From: Halobacillus litoralis
Lineage (GTDB): Bacteria; Bacillota; Bacilli; Bacillales; Halobacillaceae
NCBI RefSeq assembly: GCF_009856355.1
Contig: NZ_WMEW01000002.1
Location: 62,001-126,000 of the forward strand
Reading direction: 5' to 3'
Length of the DNA stretch: 64,000 nt
Shown here: one piece after another, positions 50,919 through 61,168 of the stretch
Layout of the letters: each line of letters starts with the position of its first letter
How positions within the stretch are numbered: the first letter of the stretch is position 1
Notes under the pieces: model-generated
Database searches by the model: none
What the model was told of the DNA's origin: nothing
Seen by the model: only the letters and a program-made list of their open reading frames with translations
Made by a program: the position numbers and the translations under genes

Positions 50919-51323
50919 TTATTTCCCCGTCCTTTCTTCTCCTGTTTCATACAGTTCCAGAGGCAGCTGATCAGGATCTTTAAAGAAGGTGAACCTTCTG
51001 CCGGTATAAGGATCGACCCTCACCTCTTCTACATGCACCCCTTTTTCCTCCAGCTTTTGCCTGCAGTGGTCGACATCCTCTACAGCAAAAGCCAGATGCC
51101 TGAGGCCCCGGGCTTCCGGGGCATCCGGTCTATCAGGTGGTGAGGGAAAAGAAAACAATTCGATTCGGCTTTCACCTGCTTGAAGGTCGAGTTTATAAGA
51201 TAACCTGTCCTCTCGATAGTTTTCAGCAATAACAGGAAATCCGAGAATATGTACGTAGAAATGTTTCGATATTTCATAGTTTGAACAAATAATCGCTGCA
51301 TGATGAATTTGTTTCACAAGCAT
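50919..51323 (-). CDS. VOC-family protein (YaeR/glyoxalase I-like)
   Basis: 134 residues with one complete VOC module: HHAAIICSNYEISKHFYVHILGF at the start (metal His), LDLQAGESRIELFSF (Glu), RHLAFAVEDVDHCRQKLEEKGV (second His), and FFKDPDQLPLELYE (second Glu). All four typical glyoxalase-I metal ligands are present, so a lyase of methylglyoxal-type adducts is possible. GAGGAGGAATTGG sets the ATG. First gene of an operon with the LysE exporter. Confidence 0.85.
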   Translation of the reverse strand: MLVKQIHHAAIICSNYEISKHFYVHILGFPVIAENYREDRLSYKLDLQAGESRIELFSFPSPPDRPDAPEARGLRHLAFAVEDVDHCRQKLEEKGVHVEEVRVDPYTGRRFTFFKDPDQLPLELYETGEERTGK

Positions 51324-51400
51324 CCAATTCCTCCTCTGACCGATTTCTTTTACTATAACGAAGTGATCCATTTCCTGTCACCTTTCCCTTCCATTTTTAA

Positions 51401-51430
51401 TTGACTTTTTAATGAAAGCGCTTTTATAAT
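51401..51430 (+). promoter_or_regulatory. psuK-psuG promoter with overlapping cre-like site
   Basis: -35 TTGACT (51401-51406) and -10 TATAAT (51425-51430), 18-bp spacer. TGAAAGCGCTTTTA (51413-51426) fits the cre consensus except for one position, so CcpA may repress the operon. Confidence 0.65.
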
Positions 51431-51435
51431 AAGTT

Positions 51436-51467
51436 AAACAAATGTTTACATATTCAAACTTTTGTTT
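51436..51467 (+). promoter_or_regulatory. Inverted repeat downstream of the psuK promoter
   Basis: AAACAAATGTTT (51436-51447) and AAACTTTTGTTT (51456-51467) are an imperfect inverted pair placed right after the expected transcript start. A repressor, possibly the helix-turn-helix part of PsuK itself, could bind here; this is inference. Confidence 0.4.
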
Positions 51468-51488
51468 ATAAAGGGGGAAGTATGATTC

Positions 51489-52595
51489 ATGGAAAAGTTG
51501 ACCTCACGTGAGCGTCAAGTGTATCAGCAGATTGTCAAAAACCCTTATGTATCCCAGCAAACCCTCTCAGAAGCTCTTCAACTATCCCGATCCACCGTAG
51601 CAAATATCATTTCCGGTCTCGTTCAGAAAAATGTCCTTCTCGGTCGTGCTTATGTATTAAACAAATCCAGGCAGGTGCTCTGCATCGGAGGAGCCAATGT
51701 AGACCGGAAACTCCACACCCACGAACCGCTTCAAATGTACACATCCAATCCAGTCTACTCCCGTTCCAGTGCAGGAGGTGTAGCGAGAAACATCGCGGAA
51801 AACCTGGGAAGACTGGGCTTCCATCCTTCTCTTATTACAGCAGCCGGCATGGATGCTGACTGGGATATCATTGAAAAAGCCTCCGGTTCCTTTATGAACC
51901 TGGACGGCGTTCTTCATCTCCCACACGCCACTACAGGTACATACACAGCATTGATGAACCCTCACGGTGAGTTACTCACAGCGCTGGCGGACATGGAGGT
52001 CTTCGAGGCGATCCTTCCGCCCCTTGTGATGAAAAGTGAAACAAAGATGAGGCAGTCCGAATGTATGATTGCTGACCTCAACTGTCCTAAAGAAACATTG
52101 GAACTCCTGCTTCGTATGAGCCGCAGCTTTTCAGTTCCTCTCGTCTTTGTGACCGTCTCAGCACCCAAAATGAAACGCCTGCCCAAAGACCTCCGAGGGC
52201 TTACATGGCTGATGACCAACATAGAGGAAACCGAAGCCCATTTCCACATGTCCATTGACTCCAAAGAAAAATGGTGCCTGGCCGCAGGTTTATGGCTGGA
52301 GATGGGCATTGAAAAAGTGACCATCACCTCCGGAAAAGACGGGGTTGTCGTTGGAGAAATTGAAGGCGGCATCCATCATTTCCCTTCTTTTTCAACAGGG
52401 GATGTCAACGATGTAACCGGTGCCGGAGATGCGTTCTGCTCCGGTGTTTTATACGGATGGATGGAGGGCATGGAGCTCCGGGAAGTTATGAAAACGGGGA
52501 TGATGAATGCGGTGAAATGCATCCAGTCCCCTTATACGGTCCGGCAGGATTTGACTCCATCCCTGCTGACTCAGGATGTGGAGGAATTGGTATGA
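51489..52595 (+). CDS. psuK: Pseudouridine kinase with N-terminal winged helix
   Basis: 368 residues. Residues 1-55 are a MarR/LexA-like helix-turn-helix (TSRERQVYQQIVKNPYVSQQTLSEALQLSRSTVANIISGLVQKN), and 60-368 are a PfkB-type kinase with the GGANVDRK start, SAGGVARNIAENLGRLG, and the ATP/catalytic block DVTGAGDAFCSGVLYGW containing the catalytic base Asp. It phosphorylates pseudouridine to the 5'-phosphate, which PsuG then cleaves. The psuG start overlaps its stop by four bases. The helix-turn-helix suggests self-regulation of the operon, as proposed for similar fused kinases (YeiI type). Confidence 0.9.
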   Translation: MEKLTSRERQVYQQIVKNPYVSQQTLSEALQLSRSTVANIISGLVQKNVLLGRAYVLNKSRQVLCIGGANVDRKLHTHEPLQMYTSNPVYSRSSAGGVARNIAENLGRLGFHPSLITAAGMDADWDIIEKASGSFMNLDGVLHLPHATTGTYTALMNPHGELLTALADMEVFEAILPPLVMKSETKMRQSECMIADLNCPKETLELLLRMSRSFSVPLVFVTVSAPKMKRLPKDLRGLTWLMTNIEETEAHFHMSIDSKEKWCLAAGLWLEMGIEKVTITSGKDGVVVGEIEGGIHHFPSFSTGDVNDVTGAGDAFCSGVLYGWMEGMELREVMKTGMMNAVKCIQSPYTVRQDLTPSLLTQDVEELV

Positions 52596-53524
52596 ACCCT
52601 TTTGTAGACATGACAGAAGAAGTAGCTTACGCTCTGGCTGAACATCTCCCTGTGGTTGCCCTTGAATCGACAATCATTTCTCACGGAATGCCCTACCCTG
52701 ATAATTTACGGACGGCGGAGGAAGTAGCGGCCATCATACGGGAGCATGGTGCGGTACCGGCGACCACCGCCATTATGGATGGAAAAATTAAAATCGGGCT
52801 CACGAAAGAGGAATTAACAAGACTGGCTTCTGAAAAAGAGGTGATCAAGGCTTCCCGCAAAGATATCGCCTATCTTGCTGCTTCTGGTAAAACGGGTGCG
52901 ACAACGGTGGCAGGGACCATGTTCTGTGCCGGTCTTGCCGGTATTCCCATCTTTGTGACCGGCGGCATTGGAGGTGTCCACCGTGGAGCCGAGTCCACGA
53001 TGGATATTTCAGCCGACCTTGAGGAACTGGGCCGGACAAATGTTGCCGTCATATGTGCCGGAGCCAAGTCCATTCTCGATCTCGGTTTGACGATGGAATA
53101 CCTGGAAACCAAAGGGGTCCCTGTATTAAGCTATCAAACCGACCACCTTCCCGCCTTCTTTACAAGATCTAGTGCTTTCTCCTCCAACTATAAAGTCAAT
53201 GATCCGGAGGAAATCGCCGCTGTGATCGATACTAAATGGTCACTCGGTCTTGATGGAGGCCTTGTTATTGCTAATCCGATCCCTGAGCACAGTGCATTGG
53301 AAGAGGCCTACATGAACCAAACAATTGAAGAAGCTTTACAAGAGGCAGATAAACAGAAGGTTAAACAGAAAGAAGTCACTCCTTTTCTCCTTGAATATAT
53401 TCACAAAGCGACAGAAGGAAAAAGTCTGCAGGCCAACATCGCTTTAATTAAATCAAACGCTGTCTTAGGAGCACAAACCGCGGCTGCTTTTCAAAAACTA
53501 AGGAATTCGGTTCATTCGTTGTAG
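52592..53524 (+). CDS. psuG: Pseudouridine-5'-phosphate glycosidase
   Basis: 310 residues. PsuG family blocks: VALESTIISHGMPYPDNLRTA, VPATTAIMDGKIKIGLTKEEL, KASRKDIAYLAASGKTGATTVAGTMFCAGLAGIPIFVTGGIGGVHRGAESTMDISADL (catalytic lysine and metal-binding region), and CAGAKSILDLGLTMEYLETKGVPVLSY. It reversibly splits pseudouridine-5'-phosphate into uracil and ribose-5-phosphate. GGAGGAATTGG lies before the ATG. Second gene of the psuK-psuG operon for salvage of pseudouridine from RNA turnover. Confidence 0.95.
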   Translation: MNPFVDMTEEVAYALAEHLPVVALESTIISHGMPYPDNLRTAEEVAAIIREHGAVPATTAIMDGKIKIGLTKEELTRLASEKEVIKASRKDIAYLAASGKTGATTVAGTMFCAGLAGIPIFVTGGIGGVHRGAESTMDISADLEELGRTNVAVICAGAKSILDLGLTMEYLETKGVPVLSYQTDHLPAFFTRSSAFSSNYKVNDPEEIAAVIDTKWSLGLDGGLVIANPIPEHSALEEAYMNQTIEEALQEADKQKVKQKEVTPFLLEYIHKATEGKSLQANIALIKSNAVLGAQTAAAFQKLRNSVHSL

Positions 53525-53665
53525 CCTGTGTATCAAACAAATGACAACCACTGCGTTTTTTTACAAATTATGGGCCGGATGCCCTGTTTCCTGTCAGACA
53601 GCACTAGCCCTCCTGAAAAGCGGGAATAGAAGAATACAAGTCAAAAAATCCCGAGGAGGATGATT

Positions 53666-53851
53666 ATGCTGTGGCTGCTGTTCGGTATGCTGGCTGTCGT
53701 TATTGCCCTGTCTATTTATTTTGATCGAAAAAGAAGGAAACGGATGACGCAGGAGTCTCAGGACGAGGACACCAACCGGTTGAAAGAAACCTACTATATC
53801 GACGGAGCGGGAAGAAAATCATCAGATCCAAAGTACAATAAACAGTTGTAA
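53666..53851 (+). CDS. 61-residue single-span membrane protein
   Basis: MLWLLFGMLAVVIALSIYFD is one span (2-18), followed by a basic patch (RKRRKR) and a hydrophilic tail ending DPKYNKQL; topology is likely N-out, tail inside. GAGGAGGATGATT selects the second of two ATGs. A strong terminator follows. Small proteins of this build are common in Bacillus; no family recognised. Confidence 0.65.
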   Translation: MLWLLFGMLAVVIALSIYFDRKRRKRMTQESQDEDTNRLKETYYIDGAGRKSSDPKYNKQL

Positions 53852-53858
53852 ATACAGA

Positions 53859-53884
53859 AAAGGACAGGGGGATCCCTGTCCTTT
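53859..53884. terminator. Bidirectional terminator
   Basis: Perfect 11-bp arms AAAGGACAGGG and CCCTGTCCTTT between convergent genes. Confidence 0.82.
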
Positions 53885-53894
53885 CACTGTCTGA

Positions 53895-54728
53895 TTAGAA
53901 ATCGAATTCATCCGGATGTGGACCGCTGCGGGCATTTTCATTGAGCGCATCCAGTTCCTTCATCTCTTCATCCGTTAACTCAAAATCATAGATATTGATA
54001 TTATCTTTAATTCGGGAAGGCGTCATGGATTTCGGAATGGTCACGACACCATGCTGGATATCCCAGCGGAGAATAATCTGAGCCGGTGACTTCCCGTGAC
54101 GCTCCGCCAGCTTTTGGATAACCTGATGATCCAAAAGGTCCGCATTCATCAATGGAGACCATGCCTCAATTTGAATATCATGGTTTTTACAGTATTCACG
54201 AACGTCCTGCTGCGTCAATTTCGGGTGAAACTCGACTTGATTGATGACAGGCTTGACCTCAGCATAGGACAACAGATCATCCAAATGGTGCACTTGGAAG
54301 TTACTGACGCCGATGGATTTTACACGGCCTTCTTGATAGAGGGCTTCCATAGCTTTCCATGGCTGCTCATATTTCTTATTCCCCGGCCAGTGAATCAAGT
54401 AAAGATCCAGATAGTCCAGTCCCAGTTTCTCTAAACTTTCTTCATAAGCGCTGATGGTCCCTTGATAATCGAGGCCGTCATTCCACACTTTGGAAGTCAC
54501 GAATAGATCCTCGCGTCCTACAAGACCTTCATCCACAGCCTTCCTAATTCCATTTCCTACACTTCGTTCATTTCCATAAATGGCAGCGGTATCGATGCTT
54601 CGGTAGCCTTCCTTAATGGCTGTAACGACGGCTTCCTCAAGAGCTTCCCCTTCGTCGACACGGAAGACTCCATAGCCGATTTCCGGCATTTCCAATCCGT
54701 TATTCAATGTTTTCGTATTGGTTTTCAT
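53895..54728 (-). CDS. Aldo/keto reductase
   Basis: 277-residue NADPH-dependent barrel. Catalytic tetrad visible: Asp and Tyr in SIDTAAIYGNERSVG, Lys in FVTSKVW, His in LYLIHWPGN. The C-terminal NADPH-binding block reads IPKSMTPSRIKDNINIYDFEL. Closest in shape to YvgN/YtbE methylglyoxal or diketogluconate reductases. GAGGAGG with eight-base spacing favours the second ATG (MKTNTK). It follows the MFS gene on the same strand with an 80-base gap. Confidence 0.92.
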   Translation of the reverse strand: MKTNTKTLNNGLEMPEIGYGVFRVDEGEALEEAVVTAIKEGYRSIDTAAIYGNERSVGNGIRKAVDEGLVGREDLFVTSKVWNDGLDYQGTISAYEESLEKLGLDYLDLYLIHWPGNKKYEQPWKAMEALYQEGRVKSIGVSNFQVHHLDDLLSYAEVKPVINQVEFHPKLTQQDVREYCKNHDIQIEAWSPLMNADLLDHQVIQKLAERHGKSPAQIILRWDIQHGVVTIPKSMTPSRIKDNINIYDFELTDEEMKELDALNENARSGPHPDEFDF

Positions 54729-54808
54729 AATCATTTCCTCCTCTTCATTGTTTGCTTCTTTTCATCTGCTCGAAACTCATTACCGGAAAAAAGAGAACCC
54801 AAACATTG

Positions 54809-56005
54809 TTACTGTTCTACTTTTCTCAAGAAACCTGTTAAGAATACAGCCCCGGCAACCATGATCGCACCAATCCATGGGGTGTGAATAAGACCGATCC
54901 CTTCTACGATGATTCCTCCGACAAAGGAACCGATGGCAATTCCTACATTAAAGGCGGCAATATTCAGCGCAGATGCGACATTGACGGCAGACGGGACGTA
55001 TTTTTCAGCCAGATTGACGACGAGCACCTGAAGTCCCGGAACATTCATAAAAGCAAACAGTCCCATAAGGAAGATAGCGATAAGCCCCGCAACCTTGAAA
55101 GGGGCGGCAAATGTCAACCCAACCAAGATGACCGATTGAAGCACAAACATCCAGAATAACGCCCGGAGAGGGTTTTGGTTGGAAGCCTTCCCGCCTGCAA
55201 CGTTACCGATCGCTACAGCAACACCATAAACAAGCAGAATGATGCTCACCCACTTGGAGCTGAATCCTGTTACATCTTCAAGTAAAGGAGTCAAATATGT
55301 GAAAGCGACAAAGGTCCCTCCATACCCAAGGGCTGTGATCAGGAAAGCCAGCATGAGTTTTCCGTTTTTCAGGATTTTCATTTGTTCACTGAATTTGGCA
55401 GGCGGTGCTTCTTTCAAATTTCCCGGGACTAGAATCGAACTGGCGATGATACCAACTACACCAAGCAGAGCAACACCCCAGAAGGTGGCTCTCCAGCCAA
55501 AAGCCTGTCCTATGAATGTCCCCAGCGGAACGCCTGTCACTGTAGCAACGGTCAGTCCCGTAAACATAAAAGCGATGGCACTGGCCCGTTTATGTTCAGG
55601 CACAAGATCAGCGGCTATCGTTGAACCGATGGAAAAAAAGATTCCATGAGAGAAAGCAGTAATGAAGCGGGCCGCCAGCAGCATTCCAAAACTGGTCGAC
55701 ATCGCAGCCACCGCGTTTCCGGCAATAAATAAGACCATCAGCGACAATAAGAGCGATTTACGACTCATTTTACTCGTCAGAGCCGTTAACACGGGCGCAC
55801 CAACGGCTACACCAAGGGCATAGCCGGAAATCAAAAGCCCTGCCAGTGTAATGGATATCGATAAATCATCCGCAATGGACGATAATAAACCTACAGGTAC
55901 AAATTCCGTCGTTCCAATACCGAAGGCACTAATGGCTAATGCCAGCAGCGCAGGAGTGCCTCCTTTTGTTTTTGTTTGATCCATGGTTTCAGCATATGAA
56001 CTCAT
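54809..56005 (-). CDS. MFS efflux transporter (YdhP/AraJ type)
   Basis: 398 residues, 12 spans. ISAFGIGTTEFVPVGLLSSIADDLSISITLAGLLISGYALGVAVGAPVLTALTSKMSRKSLLL is the typical N-terminal block of the DHA1 YdhP/AraJ/PbuE branch, and FITAFSHGIFFSIGSTIAADLVP marks spans 4-5. Members export sugars, purine analogues or arabinose-like compounds. AAGGAGGAC precedes the ATG. Divergent from an HxlR regulator, with palindromes between them, so it is a probable target of that regulator. Confidence 0.88.
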   Translation of the reverse strand: MSSYAETMDQTKTKGGTPALLALAISAFGIGTTEFVPVGLLSSIADDLSISITLAGLLISGYALGVAVGAPVLTALTSKMSRKSLLLSLMVLFIAGNAVAAMSTSFGMLLAARFITAFSHGIFFSIGSTIAADLVPEHKRASAIAFMFTGLTVATVTGVPLGTFIGQAFGWRATFWGVALLGVVGIIASSILVPGNLKEAPPAKFSEQMKILKNGKLMLAFLITALGYGGTFVAFTYLTPLLEDVTGFSSKWVSIILLVYGVAVAIGNVAGGKASNQNPLRALFWMFVLQSVILVGLTFAAPFKVAGLIAIFLMGLFAFMNVPGLQVLVVNLAEKYVPSAVNVASALNIAAFNVGIAIGSFVGGIIVEGIGLIHTPWIGAIMVAGAVFLTGFLRKVEQ

Positions 56006-56175
56006 GAAGAAGTCCTCCTTTTTCTTTCTGTGCGTCCGGAAAAGTAGTGGCGCCCCTTACCATTTCCAGACTTATCCATTTGATGAAAAGCCCGCCCCGA
56101 GTACTCATGGACCTCTTTGATACCGGCCCCTCCTCTGGGACAAAAATGATTATGCTATGAATTGAACGGTTTAGG

Positions 56176-56213
56176 AAGTACGTACTTTAAAGTCACGTAG
56201 GTACTTTTTAGTA
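56176..56213. promoter_or_regulatory. Paired palindromes, probable HxlR operators
   Basis: AAGTACGTACTT (56176-56187) is a perfect 12-base palindrome, and TACTTTTTAGTA (56202-56213) a second with four-base arms; their centres are 26 bases apart, 2.5 helix turns. They lie between the divergent MFS and HxlR genes. HxlR-family regulators bind short palindromes containing TAC/GTA. Confidence 0.5.
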
Positions 56214-56394
56214 ACATTTGCGCCACCAAAGGATTACACCGCAGCCATATCGCTCCACTTTTTTTATGGACACCGAAAAAGGAAGTCATAACGATGGAAT
56301 ATTCCATAAAGATATGATAAATTTTTAAAGCGCTGAAAAGAATAACAGACGTGTCTTCCATTCATAAGGAACGTAAATCATGAAGGAGTGGACC

Positions 56395-56760
56395 ATGATG
56401 AAAAAATACAACATCCCCGTTGAGGCAGCTCTCGAAGTTATCGGCGGGAAGTGGAAAGTCGTTATTTTGTGTCATTTGATAAAAAATGAATTACGAACGA
56501 GTGAATTGAAGCGTCTCATGCCGGGAATCACTCAGAAAATGCTTACCCAGCAGCTCAGGGAGCTTGAGCAGGACGGGGTGCTGGACCGTGTCGTTTTCAA
56601 CCAGGTTCCACCGAAAGTCGTGTACAAACTAACGGACTACGGCTGGTCCTTAAAGCCCGCTCTGGATATGCTCTGTGCTTGGGGGGAACAACACATCGAG
56701 AACTGCTACCCCGATAAATCCGAAGTTCTTGCAGAGGGTAATGAATTAGAAAAAGTATAA
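56395..56760 (+). CDS. HxlR-family transcription regulator
   Basis: 121 residues. The winged helix is complete: IPVEAALEVIGGKWKVVILCHLIKNELRTSELKRLMPGITQKMLTQQLRELEQDGVLDRVVFNQVPPKVVYKLTDYG, then LKPALDMLCAWGEQH. The single early cysteine (Cys in VILCHL) is at a position that senses electrophiles or quinones in relatives such as YodB, so redox sensing is possible. AAGGAG with six-base spacing sets the start at the first ATG of an ATG pair. Divergent MFS exporter is the likely target. Confidence 0.92.
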   Translation: MMKKYNIPVEAALEVIGGKWKVVILCHLIKNELRTSELKRLMPGITQKMLTQQLRELEQDGVLDRVVFNQVPPKVVYKLTDYGWSLKPALDMLCAWGEQHIENCYPDKSEVLAEGNELEKV

Positions 56761-56796
56761 AAAAGGTCAATGCCGCAGCCGGCATTGACCTTTTTT
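56761..56796. terminator. Bidirectional terminator between HxlR and GyrI-like genes
   Basis: Perfect 15-bp arms beginning AAAAGGTCAATGCCG, loop CAGC, T6 on the plus strand. Confidence 0.92.
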
Positions 56797-57271
56797 ATTT
56801 AATCGGCACCCAGACTTCCTCTTCAGCGTTTAGATCATCCACCCGGTAATCCGGCCCCATTCTCTCGAAATGGGGCCGCCCATCCAGTTCATAGGAAGAG
56901 TTCGGAAGCCACTCATTAAAAATCTTATCAAGGGTTTGGACAAAGGTGTGCGCCGGCCCTTTATGAATAAAAACAGCGTACAGCCCCCCATGTAACAGGA
57001 AGCTCTCCAAACCTTCCGGAAGTTCTTCATCAGCATGAACGTGAACAGCTGCCCATCGGATGAAACGCGTATCAGAGGTGAACGTGTTCAGATCAAAACT
57101 TTCCGGATAAATGGATAAGTTATAAAAGTACCCATCCTTCTGCCCTTGAATCGTTTTCACCTTAGGTTTGAAGCTTTTCCACAACTCCACGGTCTTATCA
57201 CCGGTCAACGTCATGCGCCTGCTTTCACCCATAAGGTACATGTTTCCAAGCTGAACGATCTGCGGCTCCAT
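56795..57271 (-). CDS. GyrI-like / AraC effector-binding-domain protein
   Basis: 158 residues, with an N-terminal MYLMGESRRMTLTGDKTVELWKSFKP block, strands VKTIQGQKDGYFYNLSIYP and WAAVHVHADEELPEGLESFLLHGGLYAVFIHKGP, and the C-terminal FNEWLPNSSYELDGRPHFERMG...EEEVWVPIK, which is the classic end of GyrI-like SOUL/BmrR effector domains. Stand-alone forms bind small hydrophobic compounds or inhibit gyrase. GAGGAGGC is five bases before MEPQIV. The divergent BCCT gene lies 128 bases away. Confidence 0.88.
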   Translation of the reverse strand: MEPQIVQLGNMYLMGESRRMTLTGDKTVELWKSFKPKVKTIQGQKDGYFYNLSIYPESFDLNTFTSDTRFIRWAAVHVHADEELPEGLESFLLHGGLYAVFIHKGPAHTFVQTLDKIFNEWLPNSSYELDGRPHFERMGPDYRVDDLNAEEEVWVPIK

Positions 57272-57399
57272 ACGCCTGCCTCCTCTACATATTTCTACAT
57301 CTTGTAACAAATTTAACAAAAACAGGATTTCAATGTAGACTTAAAGGGTAAGGAAAAGAATCAACACCCGCTTTTTATTATTACATATGAGGTGAAAAA

Positions 57400-58929
57400 A
57401 TGAAGAATGTAACTCCCGTTTTCTGGTATGGGTTAACCATCTGTGCCTTGTTCGTGCTCTGGGGCGCAATCAGCCCTGATCAGCTTCAGACTGTCACTGC
57501 CGAAATTACGGCCGATATTTCAAACACGTTTGGATGGTACTACCTGATCATCGTTTTAGCGATGTTGATTTTCTGTATTTACTTAGTATTCTCCAGGTTC
57601 AAGAACCTGAAGCTTGGTAAACAGGACGAGAAGCCTGAATTCTCCCTGCCTACATGGTTTGCCATGCTGTTCAGCGCAGGAATGGGGATGGGCGTCGTCT
57701 TTTGGACGACAGCAGAACCTGCTTCCCACGCGTTCAAAAGCAGTCCTATAGCCCCTGAGGGAAGTGAGCAGGCGATCAAGGACGCTATGCAGTATTCCTT
57801 CTTCCACTGGGGAATCCATGCGTGGGCGATTTATGCCCTCGTCGCTCTTGTACTTGCCTACTTTAAATTCCACAAAGGTTACCCCGGATTGATCAGCGCC
57901 ACTTTAATTCCCTTATTCGGCAAAAAAGCGATGGGCGGCCTGCCGGGCAGGCTGATTGATGTACTTGCCGTCGTGGCCACCGTCGTTGGTGTAGCCGCGA
58001 CACTAGGGTTCGGTTCTGCCCAGATCAACGAAGGACTGGGCTACTTATTTGGCGTTCCCAGCAACTTCACCACCCAGTTTATTATACTCGTCGTTTCCAT
58101 GGTGCTCTTTATCGCATCCGCCTGGTCCGGCATCAGCAAGGGAATCAAATACTTGAGTAATACGAACCTCTTTCTCGGATTTGCTTTGATGATTCTTTTG
58201 TTTATCGTGGGACCTTCCGTACTGACATTGAATATGTTTACACAGTCCCTTGGAAACTACGTGACCAACTTTTTCGATATGAGTCTCCGCATTGCCCCTC
58301 TTAATGAGGAAAGCAGATCGTGGATCAACTCGTGGACCATTTTTTACTGGGCATGGTGGATATCCTGGTCACCTTTCGTCGGTATCTTCATTGCAAGGAT
58401 TTCCCGCGGAAGGACAATCAAAGAATTCATGACCGGTGTTCTCGTGGTTCCATCTCTCGTCTGCTTCGTCTTCTTTGCAGTATTCGGAACTGCAGCCATC
58501 GATCTGCAGCAGCGGGGAATCGAAGCCATTTCAGAATTCCCGATTGAAACCGCCACGTTTGCGACACTGGATTATTATCCGCTTGGCACACTCATGTCCT
58601 TCATTACGATTTTCGTCATTGCAATATTCTTTATTACATCTGCGGACTCCGCTACGTTCGTATTAGGGATGCTTTCCACCAAAGGATCACTAAACCCCAA
58701 TGGTACCGTTAAAATTTTGTGGGGGCTGGCCCTGACAGGTATGGCTGCCACTATCGTTTATTTCGGAGGCACACAAGGACTGCAGAACGTCCTGATCATT
58801 GCCGCCTTCCCATTCTCTGTCGTTATTTTACTTATGGGTGGATCCTTCTTCAAAGAGGCCAACCGCGAAATCAGGGAATTGAAAAAAGCTGCAGCCAAGC
58901 CGGCCGGAATGAAGAAGCGGGCACAGTAG
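57400..58929 (+). CDS. BCCT-family transporter (glycine betaine/choline type)
   Basis: 509 residues, 12 spans. The betaine-binding span reads MLFSAGMGMGVVFWTTAEPASHA (glycine-rich stretch), followed by QYSFFHWGIHAWAIYALVALVLAYFKF, and span 8 carries NSWTIFYWAWWISWSPFVGIFIARISRGRTIKEF with the aromatic box tryptophans. Sodium-coupled uptake of compatible solutes for osmoprotection. GAGGTGAAAAA precedes the ATG. No long cytoplasmic C-terminal sensor is present (tail about 20 residues), so it may not be osmotically gated like BetP. Betaine could also supply methyl groups for the homocysteine methyltransferase at 23.7 kb. Confidence 0.9.
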   Translation: MKNVTPVFWYGLTICALFVLWGAISPDQLQTVTAEITADISNTFGWYYLIIVLAMLIFCIYLVFSRFKNLKLGKQDEKPEFSLPTWFAMLFSAGMGMGVVFWTTAEPASHAFKSSPIAPEGSEQAIKDAMQYSFFHWGIHAWAIYALVALVLAYFKFHKGYPGLISATLIPLFGKKAMGGLPGRLIDVLAVVATVVGVAATLGFGSAQINEGLGYLFGVPSNFTTQFIILVVSMVLFIASAWSGISKGIKYLSNTNLFLGFALMILLFIVGPSVLTLNMFTQSLGNYVTNFFDMSLRIAPLNEESRSWINSWTIFYWAWWISWSPFVGIFIARISRGRTIKEFMTGVLVVPSLVCFVFFAVFGTAAIDLQQRGIEAISEFPIETATFATLDYYPLGTLMSFITIFVIAIFFITSADSATFVLGMLSTKGSLNPNGTVKILWGLALTGMAATIVYFGGTQGLQNVLIIAAFPFSVVILLMGGSFFKEANREIRELKKAAAKPAGMKKRAQ

Positions 58930-58984
58930 CCGGATGATTTCTTTCAATAATTCCATATCTTCTTCGAATATCTGTCATGAGCTC

Positions 58985-59012
58985 TTGATATCGAACATTT
59001 ATATGTTACAAT
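58985..59012 (+). promoter_or_regulatory. Promoter of the xpt-pbuX operon
   Basis: -35 TTGATA (58985-58990) and -10 TACAAT (59007-59012), 16-bp spacer, placing the transcript start about a dozen bases before the aptamer. Confidence 0.6.
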
Positions 59013-59030
59013 ACCAATAACATTCGGATA

Positions 59031-61128
<2,098 letters not shown>

Positions 61129-61129
61129 A

Positions 61130-61166
61130 AACAGCCGCCGGCAGACTTTTTCTGCCGGCGGCTGTT
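61130..61166. terminator. Terminator between pbuX and the phosphoesterase gene
   Basis: Perfect 16-bp GC-rich arms (61130-61145, 61151-61166; AACAGCCGCCGGCAGA), T-rich on both sides. Confidence 0.92.
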
Positions 61167-61168
61167 GT

